Below are positions 24,454 to 33,000 of a DNA stretch of 47,391 nucleotides, piece by piece. Position numbers and translations under genes: made by a program. Every line of letters starts with the position of its first letter. Position 1 is the stretch's first letter. A model generated the notes under the pieces. It searched no databases, had not been told where the DNA came from, and saw only the letters and a program-made list of their open reading frames with translations. Source of the stretch: RGIG3009 sp045630285 (GTDB lineage Bacteria > Bacillota > Clostridia > Oscillospirales > Acutalibacteraceae); contig JAZQSX010000049.1 in the NCBI GenBank assembly GCA_045630285.1, forward strand, positions 1 through 47,391, written 5' to 3'.

Positions 24454-27117
24454 ATGGAAAAATTGACCGACGTGGCAGCATGTAGCCGCTTTGCGGCGGC
24501 GGACGGCGCTGTGCTACTGAAAAACGAAGGTCGGGTTTTGCCGTTGGATAACGGCACCCGTGTAGCGCTGTTTGGACGTATCCAGACTGATTATTATAAG
24601 AGCGGTACCGGTTCGGGCGGTTTGGTCAACGTGGACTATGTGCCGAGTGTGCTGGAAGCGTTGCGTGAGGAGTCCTCTCTGTGCGTGGACGAAACGCTGG
24701 CGGCAGTGTACGAGGCGTGGATCGCCGAAAACCCGTTTGATAATGGTTGCGGTTGGGGAACAGAGCCGTGGTGTCAGGTAGAAATGGTGCCGGACGCCGA
24801 TATCGTGACGGCCGCTGCTGCACGCAACGACGTGGCGGTGGTCGTGCTGGGCCGTACGGCGGGTGAAAGCCGTGACAACGCCGACGTGCGTGGCAGCTAT
24901 CGCCTGAGCGACGGGGAAGAAGCGTTGATCGCGGCGGTTACGGCAGCGTTTGACAAGGTCGTCGTGTTGCTGAACGTCGGCAATATGATCGATTTGGAAT
25001 GGGCGGAGCAGTACGGCGTGTCCGCCGTCATGTATTTGTGGCAGGGCGGTATGTACGGTGCACTTTCCGCTGCCGATCTGCTGTGTGGCAAAACGGCACC
25101 GGCAGGACGCTTGCCCGATACTCAACTTCGCACGCTGGAGGGACACCCCGCCATGTCCGATTTCGGAAACGGTGAGCGGCTGCTGTATTGTGACGACATT
25201 TACGTCGGGTATCGCTATTTTGAGACCTTCGCACCCGAATTGGTGCGGTATCCGTTTGGTTACGGCTTGTCGTATACGACATTTGATATTGCCTATGCAG
25301 CAAAGGCGCAGGACGATGCTGTGACCGTCACGGCAACGGTGACCAACAGCGGCGACCGTGAGGGCCGTGAGGTGGTACAGGTGTACTACGGCGCACCCTG
25401 CGGACGGCTGGGTACGCCTGCACGCCAGTTGGCGGGCTACGCCAAGACTCGTGTGCTGCAGCCGGGGGAGAGCGACGTGCTGACGGTGACATTCCCCGTT
25501 GCACAGATGGCGTCGTACGATGACGGCGGTGTTACGGGTCACCGCTCCTGCTATGTGCTGGAAGCGGGCGAGTACGTGATTTTTGCAGGTACCGACGTGC
25601 GTGCGGCACAGCCGATACTGACGTTGACGCTCGACGAGACCGTGGTGCGTCAGTGCGAAGAGGCGTTGGCGCCGGTACAGGCGTTTGACCGTTTGTGTGC
25701 TGAGGGCGATGACCGTAAGGCGGTCTACCGTCCTACACCGCTGCGCACGGTGGACGTGGAGACCCGTATGCGGGAGCGTGTGCCGCAGGATATTCCGTTT
25801 ACCGGTGACGTTGGTATTCGGCTGGCGGACGTGGCAGAGGGTCGCCAAACGATGGAGATGTTTATCGCACAGCTGACCGATACGGATCTGTGTGCGCTGA
25901 TGTGCGGCGAGGGTCCGTGCAGTCCGAAGGCCAATCCCGGTGCGGTGGGTGCGTTTGGCGGTATGACCCGTGCACTGCAGGCACTTGGTGTGCCGCCGAT
26001 GTGCGTGGCAGACGGCCCGTCGGGGCTTCGTATGGACGACGGCTCTAAGGCGACGTCGTTCCCCAATGGGACGCTGGTGGCGGCAACGTGGGATGATGCG
26101 CTGGCGGAGAAGCTGTTCGCCTTTGCGGGCGAGGAGATGCAGGCATATCGTGTGGACAGCTTGCTGGGCCCCGGTATCAACCTGCACCGTCATCCGCTCA
26201 ACGGCCGCAATTTTGAGTATTTTTCGGAGGATCCGCTGCTCACCGGTAAAATGGCGGCGGCGATCACCCGTGGTATTGCGAAGCACGGCGTGGGAGCGAC
26301 GATCAAGCATTTCTGCGCCAACAACCAGGAGTATGAGCGCAGCTCGCTGGACGTTGTGGCGTCGGAGCGTGCGCTGCGTGAGCTGTACCTGCGCTGCTTT
26401 GAGATTCCCGTGCGTGAGGGAGGCGCCAACTTGTCGATCATGACGTCGTACAACCGTGTGAACGGGCGTTGGAATGCTTCGCAGTACGACCTGAACACCA
26501 CGATCCTTCGCGGCGAGTGGGGCTTCAACGGGTTCGTGATGACCGACTGGTGGGCAAAGAGCAACGACGAGGGCGGTGACGGCAGCACGGAAAATCTTCG
26601 GGCAATGGTGCGCTCGCAAAACGATGTGTTTATGGTCTGCGCCGATACCTTGGCGCAAAAGCACAACCTGAAGGAATCGCTGGCGGACGGTACGCTGAAG
26701 CGTGGCGAATTGCAGCGCTGTGCTGCCAATTTGCTGCGGTATATGCTCGACTCGCAGGCGATGAAGCGTGTGATGCGTGACGGTATGCCGCCGTTCCCCG
26801 ATGAGGACGATATGCTGATCATGGTGGCGCAGTGGGAAAACCCGCCGCTGGACACGGTGTTCCCGTGTGCGTTTGGTCACGAAAAGCCGTGTGAGGTGCT
26901 GGTCGTCTACACCTGTGACGCCGAGGAGCTGGCACAGGTGGAGCTGCGGGTGCGTATCGACGGGCACAGTAAGGTGGTGCTGACGGTGTCCAACACGGGC
27001 GGTACGTCGGTGACGGCGACACAGCGCATCTCGCTGCCGTATGAGGAGCACACGATTGAATTGGCGGCGCATGCGTCGGTTAAGGTGAAAAAACTGATCA
27101 TCCGCCAAGCAAGATAA
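24454..27117 (+). CDS. Glycoside hydrolase family 3 beta-glucosidase-like enzyme, reversed domain order, cytoplasmic
   Basis: This 887-residue protein has the GH3 domains in swapped order. The alpha/beta sandwich comes first (about 1-260, starting 'ADGAVLLKNEGRVLPL'). A fibronectin-III-like domain introduced by 'PFGYGLSYTTF' follows (about 265-395), and the TIM barrel is last (about 460-780). In the barrel, 'IKHFCANNQEYERSS' matches the sugar-binding KH motif, and D698 in 'GFVMTDWW' is the predicted nucleophile. This arrangement is known from Ruminococcus albus beta-glucosidases. There is no signal peptide, so it probably acts inside the cell on imported beta-linked oligosaccharides, although a xylosidase or another GH3 activity is possible. 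It sits between surface proteins D and E, which fits joint glucan use, but it has its own promoter. Confidence 0.9.
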   Translation: MEKLTDVAACSRFAAADGAVLLKNEGRVLPLDNGTRVALFGRIQTDYYKSGTGSGGLVNVDYVPSVLEALREESSLCVDETLAAVYEAWIAENPFDNGCGWGTEPWCQVEMVPDADIVTAAAARNDVAVVVLGRTAGESRDNADVRGSYRLSDGEEALIAAVTAAFDKVVVLLNVGNMIDLEWAEQYGVSAVMYLWQGGMYGALSAADLLCGKTAPAGRLPDTQLRTLEGHPAMSDFGNGERLLYCDDIYVGYRYFETFAPELVRYPFGYGLSYTTFDIAYAAKAQDDAVTVTATVTNSGDREGREVVQVYYGAPCGRLGTPARQLAGYAKTRVLQPGESDVLTVTFPVAQMASYDDGGVTGHRSCYVLEAGEYVIFAGTDVRAAQPILTLTLDETVVRQCEEALAPVQAFDRLCAEGDDRKAVYRPTPLRTVDVETRMRERVPQDIPFTGDVGIRLADVAEGRQTMEMFIAQLTDTDLCALMCGEGPCSPKANPGAVGAFGGMTRALQALGVPPMCVADGPSGLRMDDGSKATSFPNGTLVAATWDDALAEKLFAFAGEEMQAYRVDSLLGPGINLHRHPLNGRNFEYFSEDPLLTGKMAAAITRGIAKHGVGATIKHFCANNQEYERSSLDVVASERALRELYLRCFEIPVREGGANLSIMTSYNRVNGRWNASQYDLNTTILRGEWGFNGFVMTDWWAKSNDEGGDGSTENLRAMVRSQNDVFMVCADTLAQKHNLKESLADGTLKRGELQRCAANLLRYMLDSQAMKRVMRDGMPPFPDEDDMLIMVAQWENPPLDTVFPCAFGHEKPCEVLVVYTCDAEELAQVELRVRIDGHSKVVLTVSNTGGTSVTATQRISLPYEEHTIELAAHASVKVKKLIIRQAR

Positions 27118-27136
27118 AGGAAAAGGATTGAAACGT

Positions 27137-27856
27137 ATGGCACGAGAATGGCTGCTTCGAGGCGTTGACCCGGAGGAATTGCAAAAGAGTCCGGCAGCGG
27201 CAGCGCCGCAAACGCCGAAGGGGCGTTGGGAAAACTTTTGGTATCATCACAAATGGAAGGTCATCGGCACCGTTGCTTTCTTGGCGATCGGGGTGTACAT
27301 GCTGTTCCACACGCTGAGCCGTACCGAGCCGGACTATATGATCTGTATGGTGTCGATGCAGGGCGTTAATCCGTATGCCGATGCCCGTCTGGAGGAGATC
27401 CTGACGCAGTACGGTGAGGATCTCAACGGCGACGGCGAGGTGCGGGTGGAGATCCAATGCCTGAACGTGGCGGCCAACGACGGGGAGATCACCAATCCCG
27501 AGGCGATCACCGCCCAGCAGGCGGTGTTGGGACATATGGCGTCGAAGGACGTGGATCTGTGGGCATTTGCGCCTGAATATTACACCACCTCCATTCGCAG
27601 TGCGTTGGGGGACGAGTCCAAGTTCTTTCTGCCGCTGAACAATAAGGATATTCCCGGCGTGGACGAAAAGGGCTTGTACTGGAACTGGGAAGGCTTGTCG
27701 ATCCTGGAGACTGACGAGGAGCTGGTCACGATGCCGCCGGTGCTGTATTGGGGCGTTGCCAATTGGGAAAACGCCGACGCCGAGGACGTGGCACGGGCTA
27801 AAGAAATGATGAAATTGTTGGAAAAGTTTGCCGCTGATCAGACGAAAGCGAAGTGA
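27137..27856 (+). CDS. Small single-span membrane protein of unknown function
   Basis: This 239-residue protein follows the GH3 gene by 19 bases and is probably co-transcribed. A Pro/Ala-rich cytoplasmic N-terminus precedes one transmembrane helix (about 38-58). The remaining 180 residues should be extracytoplasmic. That part contains 'DLNGDGEV', an acidic loop resembling a calcium-binding EF-hand or dockerin loop, but only one copy. The ATG at 27137 has AAAGG 10 bases upstream; a TTG nine bases earlier is the alternative. I recognise the style of a conserved clostridial hypothetical family but no function. Confidence 0.75.
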   Translation: MAREWLLRGVDPEELQKSPAAAAPQTPKGRWENFWYHHKWKVIGTVAFLAIGVYMLFHTLSRTEPDYMICMVSMQGVNPYADARLEEILTQYGEDLNGDGEVRVEIQCLNVAANDGEITNPEAITAQQAVLGHMASKDVDLWAFAPEYYTTSIRSALGDESKFFLPLNNKDIPGVDEKGLYWNWEGLSILETDEELVTMPPVLYWGVANWENADAEDVARAKEMMKLLEKFAADQTKAK

Positions 27857-27936
27857 CGTGCATAGCGCCACGTGTCTCGGACATACTAGCTTTGACGCCG
27901 TATGACGTCAGAAACTAACCGAGGAGGCACATCGCA

Positions 27937-28056
27937 GTGTACGAGCAGGATCAGAATAAGCAGAACAAGCAAGACAACCAGAACAAGCAGAATCAGCAGA
28001 ACAAACAGAATAAGCAGAATAAGCAGGATCAGCAGAACAAGAAAAACAACTTCTGA
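27937..28056 (+). CDS. 39-residue Lys/Asn/Gln repeat protein
   Basis: A GTG start at 27937 lies 9 bases after a perfect GAGGAGG. The product is MYEQD followed by ten three-residue units of the form Q-(N/D)-(K/N/Q), ending KNNF. At DNA level this is a 9-bp period, consensus CAGAAYAAG, at 27952-28041. It has no hydrophobic stretch, is highly polar and is net positive, so it should be disordered and cytoplasmic. A strong terminator follows. The ribosome site, clean stop and terminator support a real gene. The function is unknown; nucleic-acid binding or a spore-associated small protein are guesses only. Confidence 0.65.
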   Translation: MYEQDQNKQNKQDNQNKQNQQNKQNKQNKQDQQNKKNNF

Positions 28057-28070
28057 TCAAAGCAACCGAG

Positions 28071-28103
28071 CGGGCGTCGTTCTTTGGAACGGCGCCCGTT
28101 TTT
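28071..28103 (+). terminator. Rho-independent terminator after the Lys/Asn/Gln repeat gene
   Basis: CGGGCGTCGTTC and GAACGGCGCCCG pair with one mismatch around a short loop, followed by TTTTT. Confidence 0.85.
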
Positions 28104-28122
28104 GGCGCTGTAAGAAAGACTC

Positions 28123-28151
28123 TTGCGTTTTGCTGTAAAACATGGTAAAAT
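28123..28151 (+). promoter_or_regulatory. Promoter of the coiled-coil gene
   Basis: TTGCGT (28123-28128), a 17-bp spacer and TAAAAT (28146-28151) lie about 30 bases before the ATG at 28183. Confidence 0.65.
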
Positions 28152-28182
28152 GAGCAAGACATGGCGGAAAGGATGACAAGGT

Positions 28183-28770
28183 ATGAGCGAACGGAACGGT
28201 TTTCGCACCAGTTTTCGCGGGTTTTCCCGACAGGACGTGTTGGCACATATTGATGAGATCCGTGCGACCTTCCACGAAGAGGTCGCTGGGCGTGACGAGG
28301 AGATCACTTCGCTGAAGGCGCAGCTCGACGAAGCCCGTGCCAAGGTGGCGGAGGTTGCCACGGCGGCGGAGCGTGAAGAGCAGCTGCGTGCCGAATTGGC
28401 GGTGGCGCAGGAAGCGGCCCGTGCGCTGACGGCGCAGAACGAGCAGCTGACGGCGCAGCTGGCAACGGCGCAAGAGACGATCGCCTCCAGCCGTGAGCAG
28501 GAGCTGGCTGAGACGCTGGCCGAGGTGCGTGCGGAGGTGCAGTCGTTCCGTGAACGGGAAACGGCGCTAAACTCGCAGCTGGTGGAAACGCACCAGGCGG
28601 TTGCCGCCTTGTGGCAGGATAAGGAAGCGCTGGAGCGCAAGCTTGCTGTGGCAGGTGCGTTTGCGGATACGTTGCAGGCACAGCTCGCAGAGCTGCGTGC
28701 CGAGCTCGGTGGAGCACCCGCAGTTGAGGAAAAATCCGGAGAAAAAACGATGGAACGGTGGTTATTTTAA
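28183..28770 (+). CDS. DivIVA-like coiled-coil protein
   Basis: This 195-residue cytoplasmic protein begins with 'FRTSFRGFSRQDVLAHIDEI', which resembles the N-terminal lipid-binding segment of DivIVA/GpsB proteins (Gly-Phe/Tyr followed by a helix). It continues as an almost unbroken Ala/Glu/Gln-rich coiled coil (about 25-175). DivIVA-type proteins gather at curved membrane and organise cell-wall synthesis or division. The downstream uppP gene is consistent with a wall-related context. It is shorter in its N-terminal core than a full DivIVA and lacks clear GpsB features, so the exact role is open. Confidence 0.7.
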   Translation: MSERNGFRTSFRGFSRQDVLAHIDEIRATFHEEVAGRDEEITSLKAQLDEARAKVAEVATAAEREEQLRAELAVAQEAARALTAQNEQLTAQLATAQETIASSREQELAETLAEVRAEVQSFRERETALNSQLVETHQAVAALWQDKEALERKLAVAGAFADTLQAQLAELRAELGGAPAVEEKSGEKTMERWLF

Positions 28771-28821
28771 CCGTTTACACATACAGTTTATTAAAAAGCA
28801 GAGATAAAGGAGTAAGGTAAC

Positions 28822-29043
28822 ATGGCAGAATTGAAGTATGAGGTCGTTAAAGAATTGGGCGTTTTGTCGGAGTCTCCCACCGGCTGGCGCAAGGAGATCA
28901 ACCTGGTGAGCTGGAATGACCGCGATCCGAAGTATGATATTCGTGATTGGGCTCCCGACCGTGCCAAGATGGGCAAGGGCGTAACGCTGACTGCGGATGA
29001 GGTTATCCTCCTGCGTGACCTGCTTGGCGAGATCGATCTGTAA
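28822..29043 (+). CDS. PC4/YdbC family ssDNA-binding protein
   Basis: This 73-residue protein has the compact PC4-like fold pattern. 'GWRKEINLVSWNDRDPKYDIRDWAPDRAKMGKGVTLT' is the characteristic beta-sheet block, followed by a C-terminal helix 'ADEVILLRDLLGEI'. Members such as Lactococcus YdbC bind single-stranded nucleic acid as dimers and are thought to act in transcription or repair. The ATG follows AAAGGAG. The gene ends 12 bases before uppP, so the two are likely co-transcribed. Confidence 0.9.
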   Translation: MAELKYEVVKELGVLSESPTGWRKEINLVSWNDRDPKYDIRDWAPDRAKMGKGVTLTADEVILLRDLLGEIDL

Positions 29044-29055
29044 GAGGAACACGGT

Positions 29056-29904
29056 ATGGATGTGATCTGGGAAGTGCTGAAGGCAGTGCTGCAGGGCGTG
29101 GTGCAGGGCATCACCGAATGGCTGCCGATCAGCAGCACAGGGCACCTGATTTTAGTGGAAGAATTTTTGCCGTTTTCCTTTTCGCAGGATTTCTTCGATC
29201 TGTTCAAGGTGCTGATCCAACTGGGCTCGATCTTTGCGGTCGTGGTACTGTTTTTCCGAAAGCTCAATCCGTTCGCCCCGTCCAAAACGTCGAGCGAGCG
29301 CACGGCAACGTGGAAACTGTGGCTGATGGTGCTGATCGCCAGTGTACCGACCATGGCAATTGGTCTGCCGCTGGACGACGTGGTGGATCAGCATTTGTCC
29401 GACCCGTTCGTGATTATGCTGACGCTCGTGGTGTATGGCGTTTTGTTCCTGTGGATGGAAAGCCGTCCGCGCACGCCCCGCTTCCACGAGCCCGGCGACA
29501 TTGGCTGGAAGACCGCCGTTCTTATGGGCTGTTTCCAGGCGCTGGCGCTGATCCCCGGGACGTCTCGTTCGGGCGCAACGATCCTTGGAGCGGTGCTGCT
29601 GGGTTGTTCCCGCTACGCCGCCGCAGAATTTTCCTTCTTTATGGCGATTCCCGCCATGGCGGGCGCCAGCGGGCTCAAGGTGCTGAAATTCCTGATGGAC
29701 GGCTTGTCGCTGTCGTGGCAGGAATGGCTGGTGCTGGCGGTCGGCATGGTTGTTTCCTTCGTGGTGTCGCTGCTCGTCATTCGTTTCTTGATGGATTTTA
29801 TCAAAAAACACGATTTCAAGCCGTTCGGCTGGTATCGCATCGCCCTTGGCGTCGTACTTGCCGTGCTGATGCTGACAAACCTGTTGGACAGCAGCATACT
29901 GTAA
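29056..29904 (+). CDS. uppP: Undecaprenyl-diphosphatase UppP (BacA)
   Basis: This 282-residue polytopic membrane enzyme dephosphorylates undecaprenyl diphosphate to recycle the lipid carrier of cell-wall synthesis, and confers some bacitracin tolerance. Both family signatures are present: the N-terminal 'GITEWLPISSTGHL' with its catalytic Glu and Ser residues (about residues 19-32), and 'PGTSRSGATI' in the second half (about residues 165-175). The length is normal for the family. The ATG at 29056 follows AGAGGAAC. It lies close behind the PC4 gene and has its own terminator. Confidence 0.97.
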   Translation: MDVIWEVLKAVLQGVVQGITEWLPISSTGHLILVEEFLPFSFSQDFFDLFKVLIQLGSIFAVVVLFFRKLNPFAPSKTSSERTATWKLWLMVLIASVPTMAIGLPLDDVVDQHLSDPFVIMLTLVVYGVLFLWMESRPRTPRFHEPGDIGWKTAVLMGCFQALALIPGTSRSGATILGAVLLGCSRYAAAEFSFFMAIPAMAGASGLKVLKFLMDGLSLSWQEWLVLAVGMVVSFVVSLLVIRFLMDFIKKHDFKPFGWYRIALGVVLAVLMLTNLLDSSIL

Positions 29905-29909
29905 TCTTT

Positions 29910-29943
29910 CCCTCCGAAACGGAATCGTTTCGGAGGGTTTTTG
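29910..29943 (+). terminator. Rho-independent terminator after uppP
   Basis: CCCTCCGAAAC and GTTTCGGAGGG pair perfectly around GGAATC, followed by TTTTT. Confidence 0.95.
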
Positions 29944-29967
29944 TGTAAAAAATATCAGTTTTGTCAA

Positions 29968-29999
29968 CCTTTCACAAAAACCTTGCCTTTTGTGAAAGG
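29968..29999. promoter_or_regulatory. Perfect 12-bp inverted repeat over the -35 box of gene E (candidate operator)
   Basis: CCTTTCACAAAA (29968-29979) and TTTTGTGAAAGG (29988-29999) are exact reverse complements separated by 8 bases. The -35 hexamer (29983-29988) lies in the spacer and touches the right arm. A bound dimeric regulator would block RNA polymerase. No T-run follows, and it sits upstream of the start of transcription, so it is not a terminator. Confidence 0.75.
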
Positions 30000-30011
30000 G
30001 TGCCATATACT
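29983..30011 (+). promoter_or_regulatory. Promoter of gene E
   Basis: TTGCCT (29983-29988), a 17-bp spacer and TATACT (30006-30011) leave a leader of about 60 bases. The ATG at 30080 follows GAAAGGGGA. Confidence 0.75.
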
Positions 30012-30079
30012 TTAATATGAGATAATGGCTGGATTGGCCGTTTCTGTTTCCTGAGAGAACAATCGAAAGGGGAAATTTT

Positions 30080-33000
30080 ATGCAAGCGAAGACACGCAAA
30101 ATCGTGTCCTTGATCGCAGCACTGGCGCTGACGATCACGTGCGCGATTTCCGGGCTCGTCCTGCCGGTTTCGGCAGAAGGCTCGGCGCAGGCTGTTGAGA
30201 ACTTGGTTCCCAACGGCGATTTTGAGCAAGGCGCTGTGGCGCCTTGGACCGGTGTCGGCGGCACCGTGACCGTCGAAGACGGTGTCGGTATCGACGGCGG
30301 TAAAGCACTGCAGTTTGCCGCCGGTGGCGCTGCGGAAATCTATTGGAAAGGCTTCCGCCCTGAGCTGACGGCGGGAACGACGTATGCGTTCACCTTTGTG
30401 TCCAAAGGTCCGCAGGTTCGTTTTTGCACCAACAGCGTGACCAGCTTTGGCTTTACCGAGTACACGTACGAGTATCAGAACGATTGGACCTCGTACCGCG
30501 TGCTGTTTACGCCGGCTGAGGGCTACACCATCGATGCGAACTGGGGTTTCTATTTCCGTCGTGATACCGCAGAAACAACTCCCACGTACATCGACAACGT
30601 GGCGCTGACGGTGTGGGATCCTGCCAACGATTACATTGTTGGCGGCGATTTTACTGTGCCCGGTATGGCTCAGTTCCGTGAGCAGTTCTGGAACGACGCC
30701 ACGATCAAGGCGTCGGTCGTGAAGGAAAGCGACGGCAACAAAGCGATGTTTGTGCCGACGGCGACGGCAAATCTTGGTGATCACTTCATCTTCAATCTTC
30801 CGCTCCAGGTCAGCACGGATTACGTGCTGTCGATGGACGTGAAGGGTGATCCGATCAACGTTTACCTGTACGGTGGCGGCGGCATCTCCGGCGGGGACGC
30901 CGGCAAGTGGAGCACCACGACCGCTTCGGACGAGTACAAGACGTACACGTTTGAGTTCACCACCAACGCCAGTAACCTGAACACCAACTATATCGTCAAT
31001 ATCACCCGTAACATGGCGTCCACGCTGAACACCGCTCAGGGCACGTATATTGACAATATCAGCCTGAAAAAGAAGACGTATGCCACGGGTATGACGCTGG
31101 ATAAGACGGCGGCGGAGATCACCGTGGGTGATACGCTGGATCTGACGGTGTCCACCACGCCCGCCGGTTCTTTTCCGGCGGAGGATGTCGTTTGGACCTC
31201 TAACAACGAGGACGCCGCCACGGTCGTGGACGGTGTGGTTACCGCTGTCGGTAAGGGCGTGGCCACCATCACGGCTACCGCGGGCGAGCTTTCCGCTTCC
31301 TGCGTCGTGACGGTAAACCGTCCGAAGGCAACGGCAATTGCGCTGAATGCCGAGGCGCTGACGCTGCGTGTCGGCAACACGGCTGAGCTCACCGTTTCCG
31401 CAATCCCTGAGGGCTCGGAATACGGCGACGTGGTGTGGTCCACCTCCAACGACAAGGTCGCTACCGTCGAAAACGGCGTGGTGACGGCGGTTGGCAAGGG
31501 CCAGGCGACGATCACCGCAACCGCAGGCGAGTTGTCGGCTTCCTGCGTGGTGACGGGCAGCACCAACCTGTTGTCCGACGGCGGTATCGACGGCGGCAAG
31601 ACCGGCAACTGGTCAGGCATGCCTGCCGTTGAGGACGGTATGATCAAGATTCCCTCTGGTACGAGCTACAATGCGGCTTACTACTGGAAGGGTATGAAGA
31701 AGCTCGACTGGGAGGGCGGCTGCTACTACCTGGTGAGCTTTGATGCCAAGGGCGACGAGATCATATTTATGACCGCCAACGCCAGTGGTATCTCCTGCAC
31801 CACGACCCGCTCCATTTCCCACCATGCAACCTATACCGACTCCAACAACCGTTGGGCTCGTTATTACAGCGTGATCAAACTCGCTGACGACCTCAGCGGC
31901 AATTGGATCAACAGCGACTGGGCATTCCACTTCAAGACCTACCGTGCTGACAGTGGGGCGTCGCAGGCGGATACCTACATCGATAACATCTGCATCGAGA
32001 AGATCGATCCGGCGGCGTGGAGCGTTGCCGAAGAAGATTTCGACAGCGACGTGCTGAACGGTATCATTTACAAGGCGACGATCGCGGAGCTCGTCAAGAA
32101 GGGCGGCGGCGTGATCACGGCCGATCCCGACGATGCGAACAACAAGGTCATGGCCTTCCCGGCGGACGGCACCTCGGAGATCGTGCGCCTTAAGTTTGAG
32201 CATCCCGGCAACGGCTTCTTTGACCTGACGGGTCTGTTTAAGTACACGATCCGTTACAAGGGTTATTTCCAGAACGAAATTGCCGGCAACTCCAACTATC
32301 TGTCCACCAAGACGACAGTGGGTGAGGACGGCTGGACGACGCTTGAGCAGATCGTTGATCTGAACAGCAATTCGACGAACGACCTGGTATGGTCTTTCGG
32401 TTTCAGGACCTCGGCGACCGAGGCGACCTATGTTGATTACATTGCGCTTGAAGAGATCGGCTATCCCACCTCGATGGAATTGGATCAGAGCGAAGCGACG
32501 GTCGTGATTGGTGATACGGTCGAGCTGAACGTGACCACCAATCCGGCGGGTGCTTACGTGCCGGAGATCGTGTGGACCAGCACCTCCGATGCGGTTGCCA
32601 CCGTCGAGAACGGTGTGGTAACGGCGGTTGGTGCCGGCGAGGCAACCATTACCGTGACCTGCGGCACGTTGACCGACACCTTCGTGGTGACGGTGAAAAA
32701 GCCGAAGGCTACGTCGATCACGTTGAACGAAACCTCGGCAACGCTGGACATTGACGACACGTTGAACCTGACCGTGACGACAGACCCCGAAAATGCGGAG
32801 TATGAGGACGTCGTGTGGTCCACCAGCAGTGAAGCGATCGCCACCGTGACCCAGGACGGCGTTGTTACCGCCGTGAGCGAGGGTACGGTGACCATTACCG
32901 CCACCAGCGGTACGCTGACCGCTATCTGCGTGGTAACCGTTAACCCGCCTCCGAAGTTCGTACTGCCCAACGGCACCTTTGAGGATGCTGAGGAGTCCGG

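Noticed and set aside
27952..28041. CRISPR-like array
   Set aside because: The 9-bp units are contiguous without spacers and form an in-frame coding repeat.
27902..28138. Arg/Ser/Thr-rich open frame over the Lys/Asn/Gln repeat gene
   Set aside because: It is the same 9-bp repeat read in another frame, with no ribosome site, and it runs through the terminator.
29968..29999. Palindrome as a terminator of uppP
   Set aside because: uppP already has a strong terminator at 29910-29943, the palindrome lacks a T-run, and it overlaps the -35 box of gene E.
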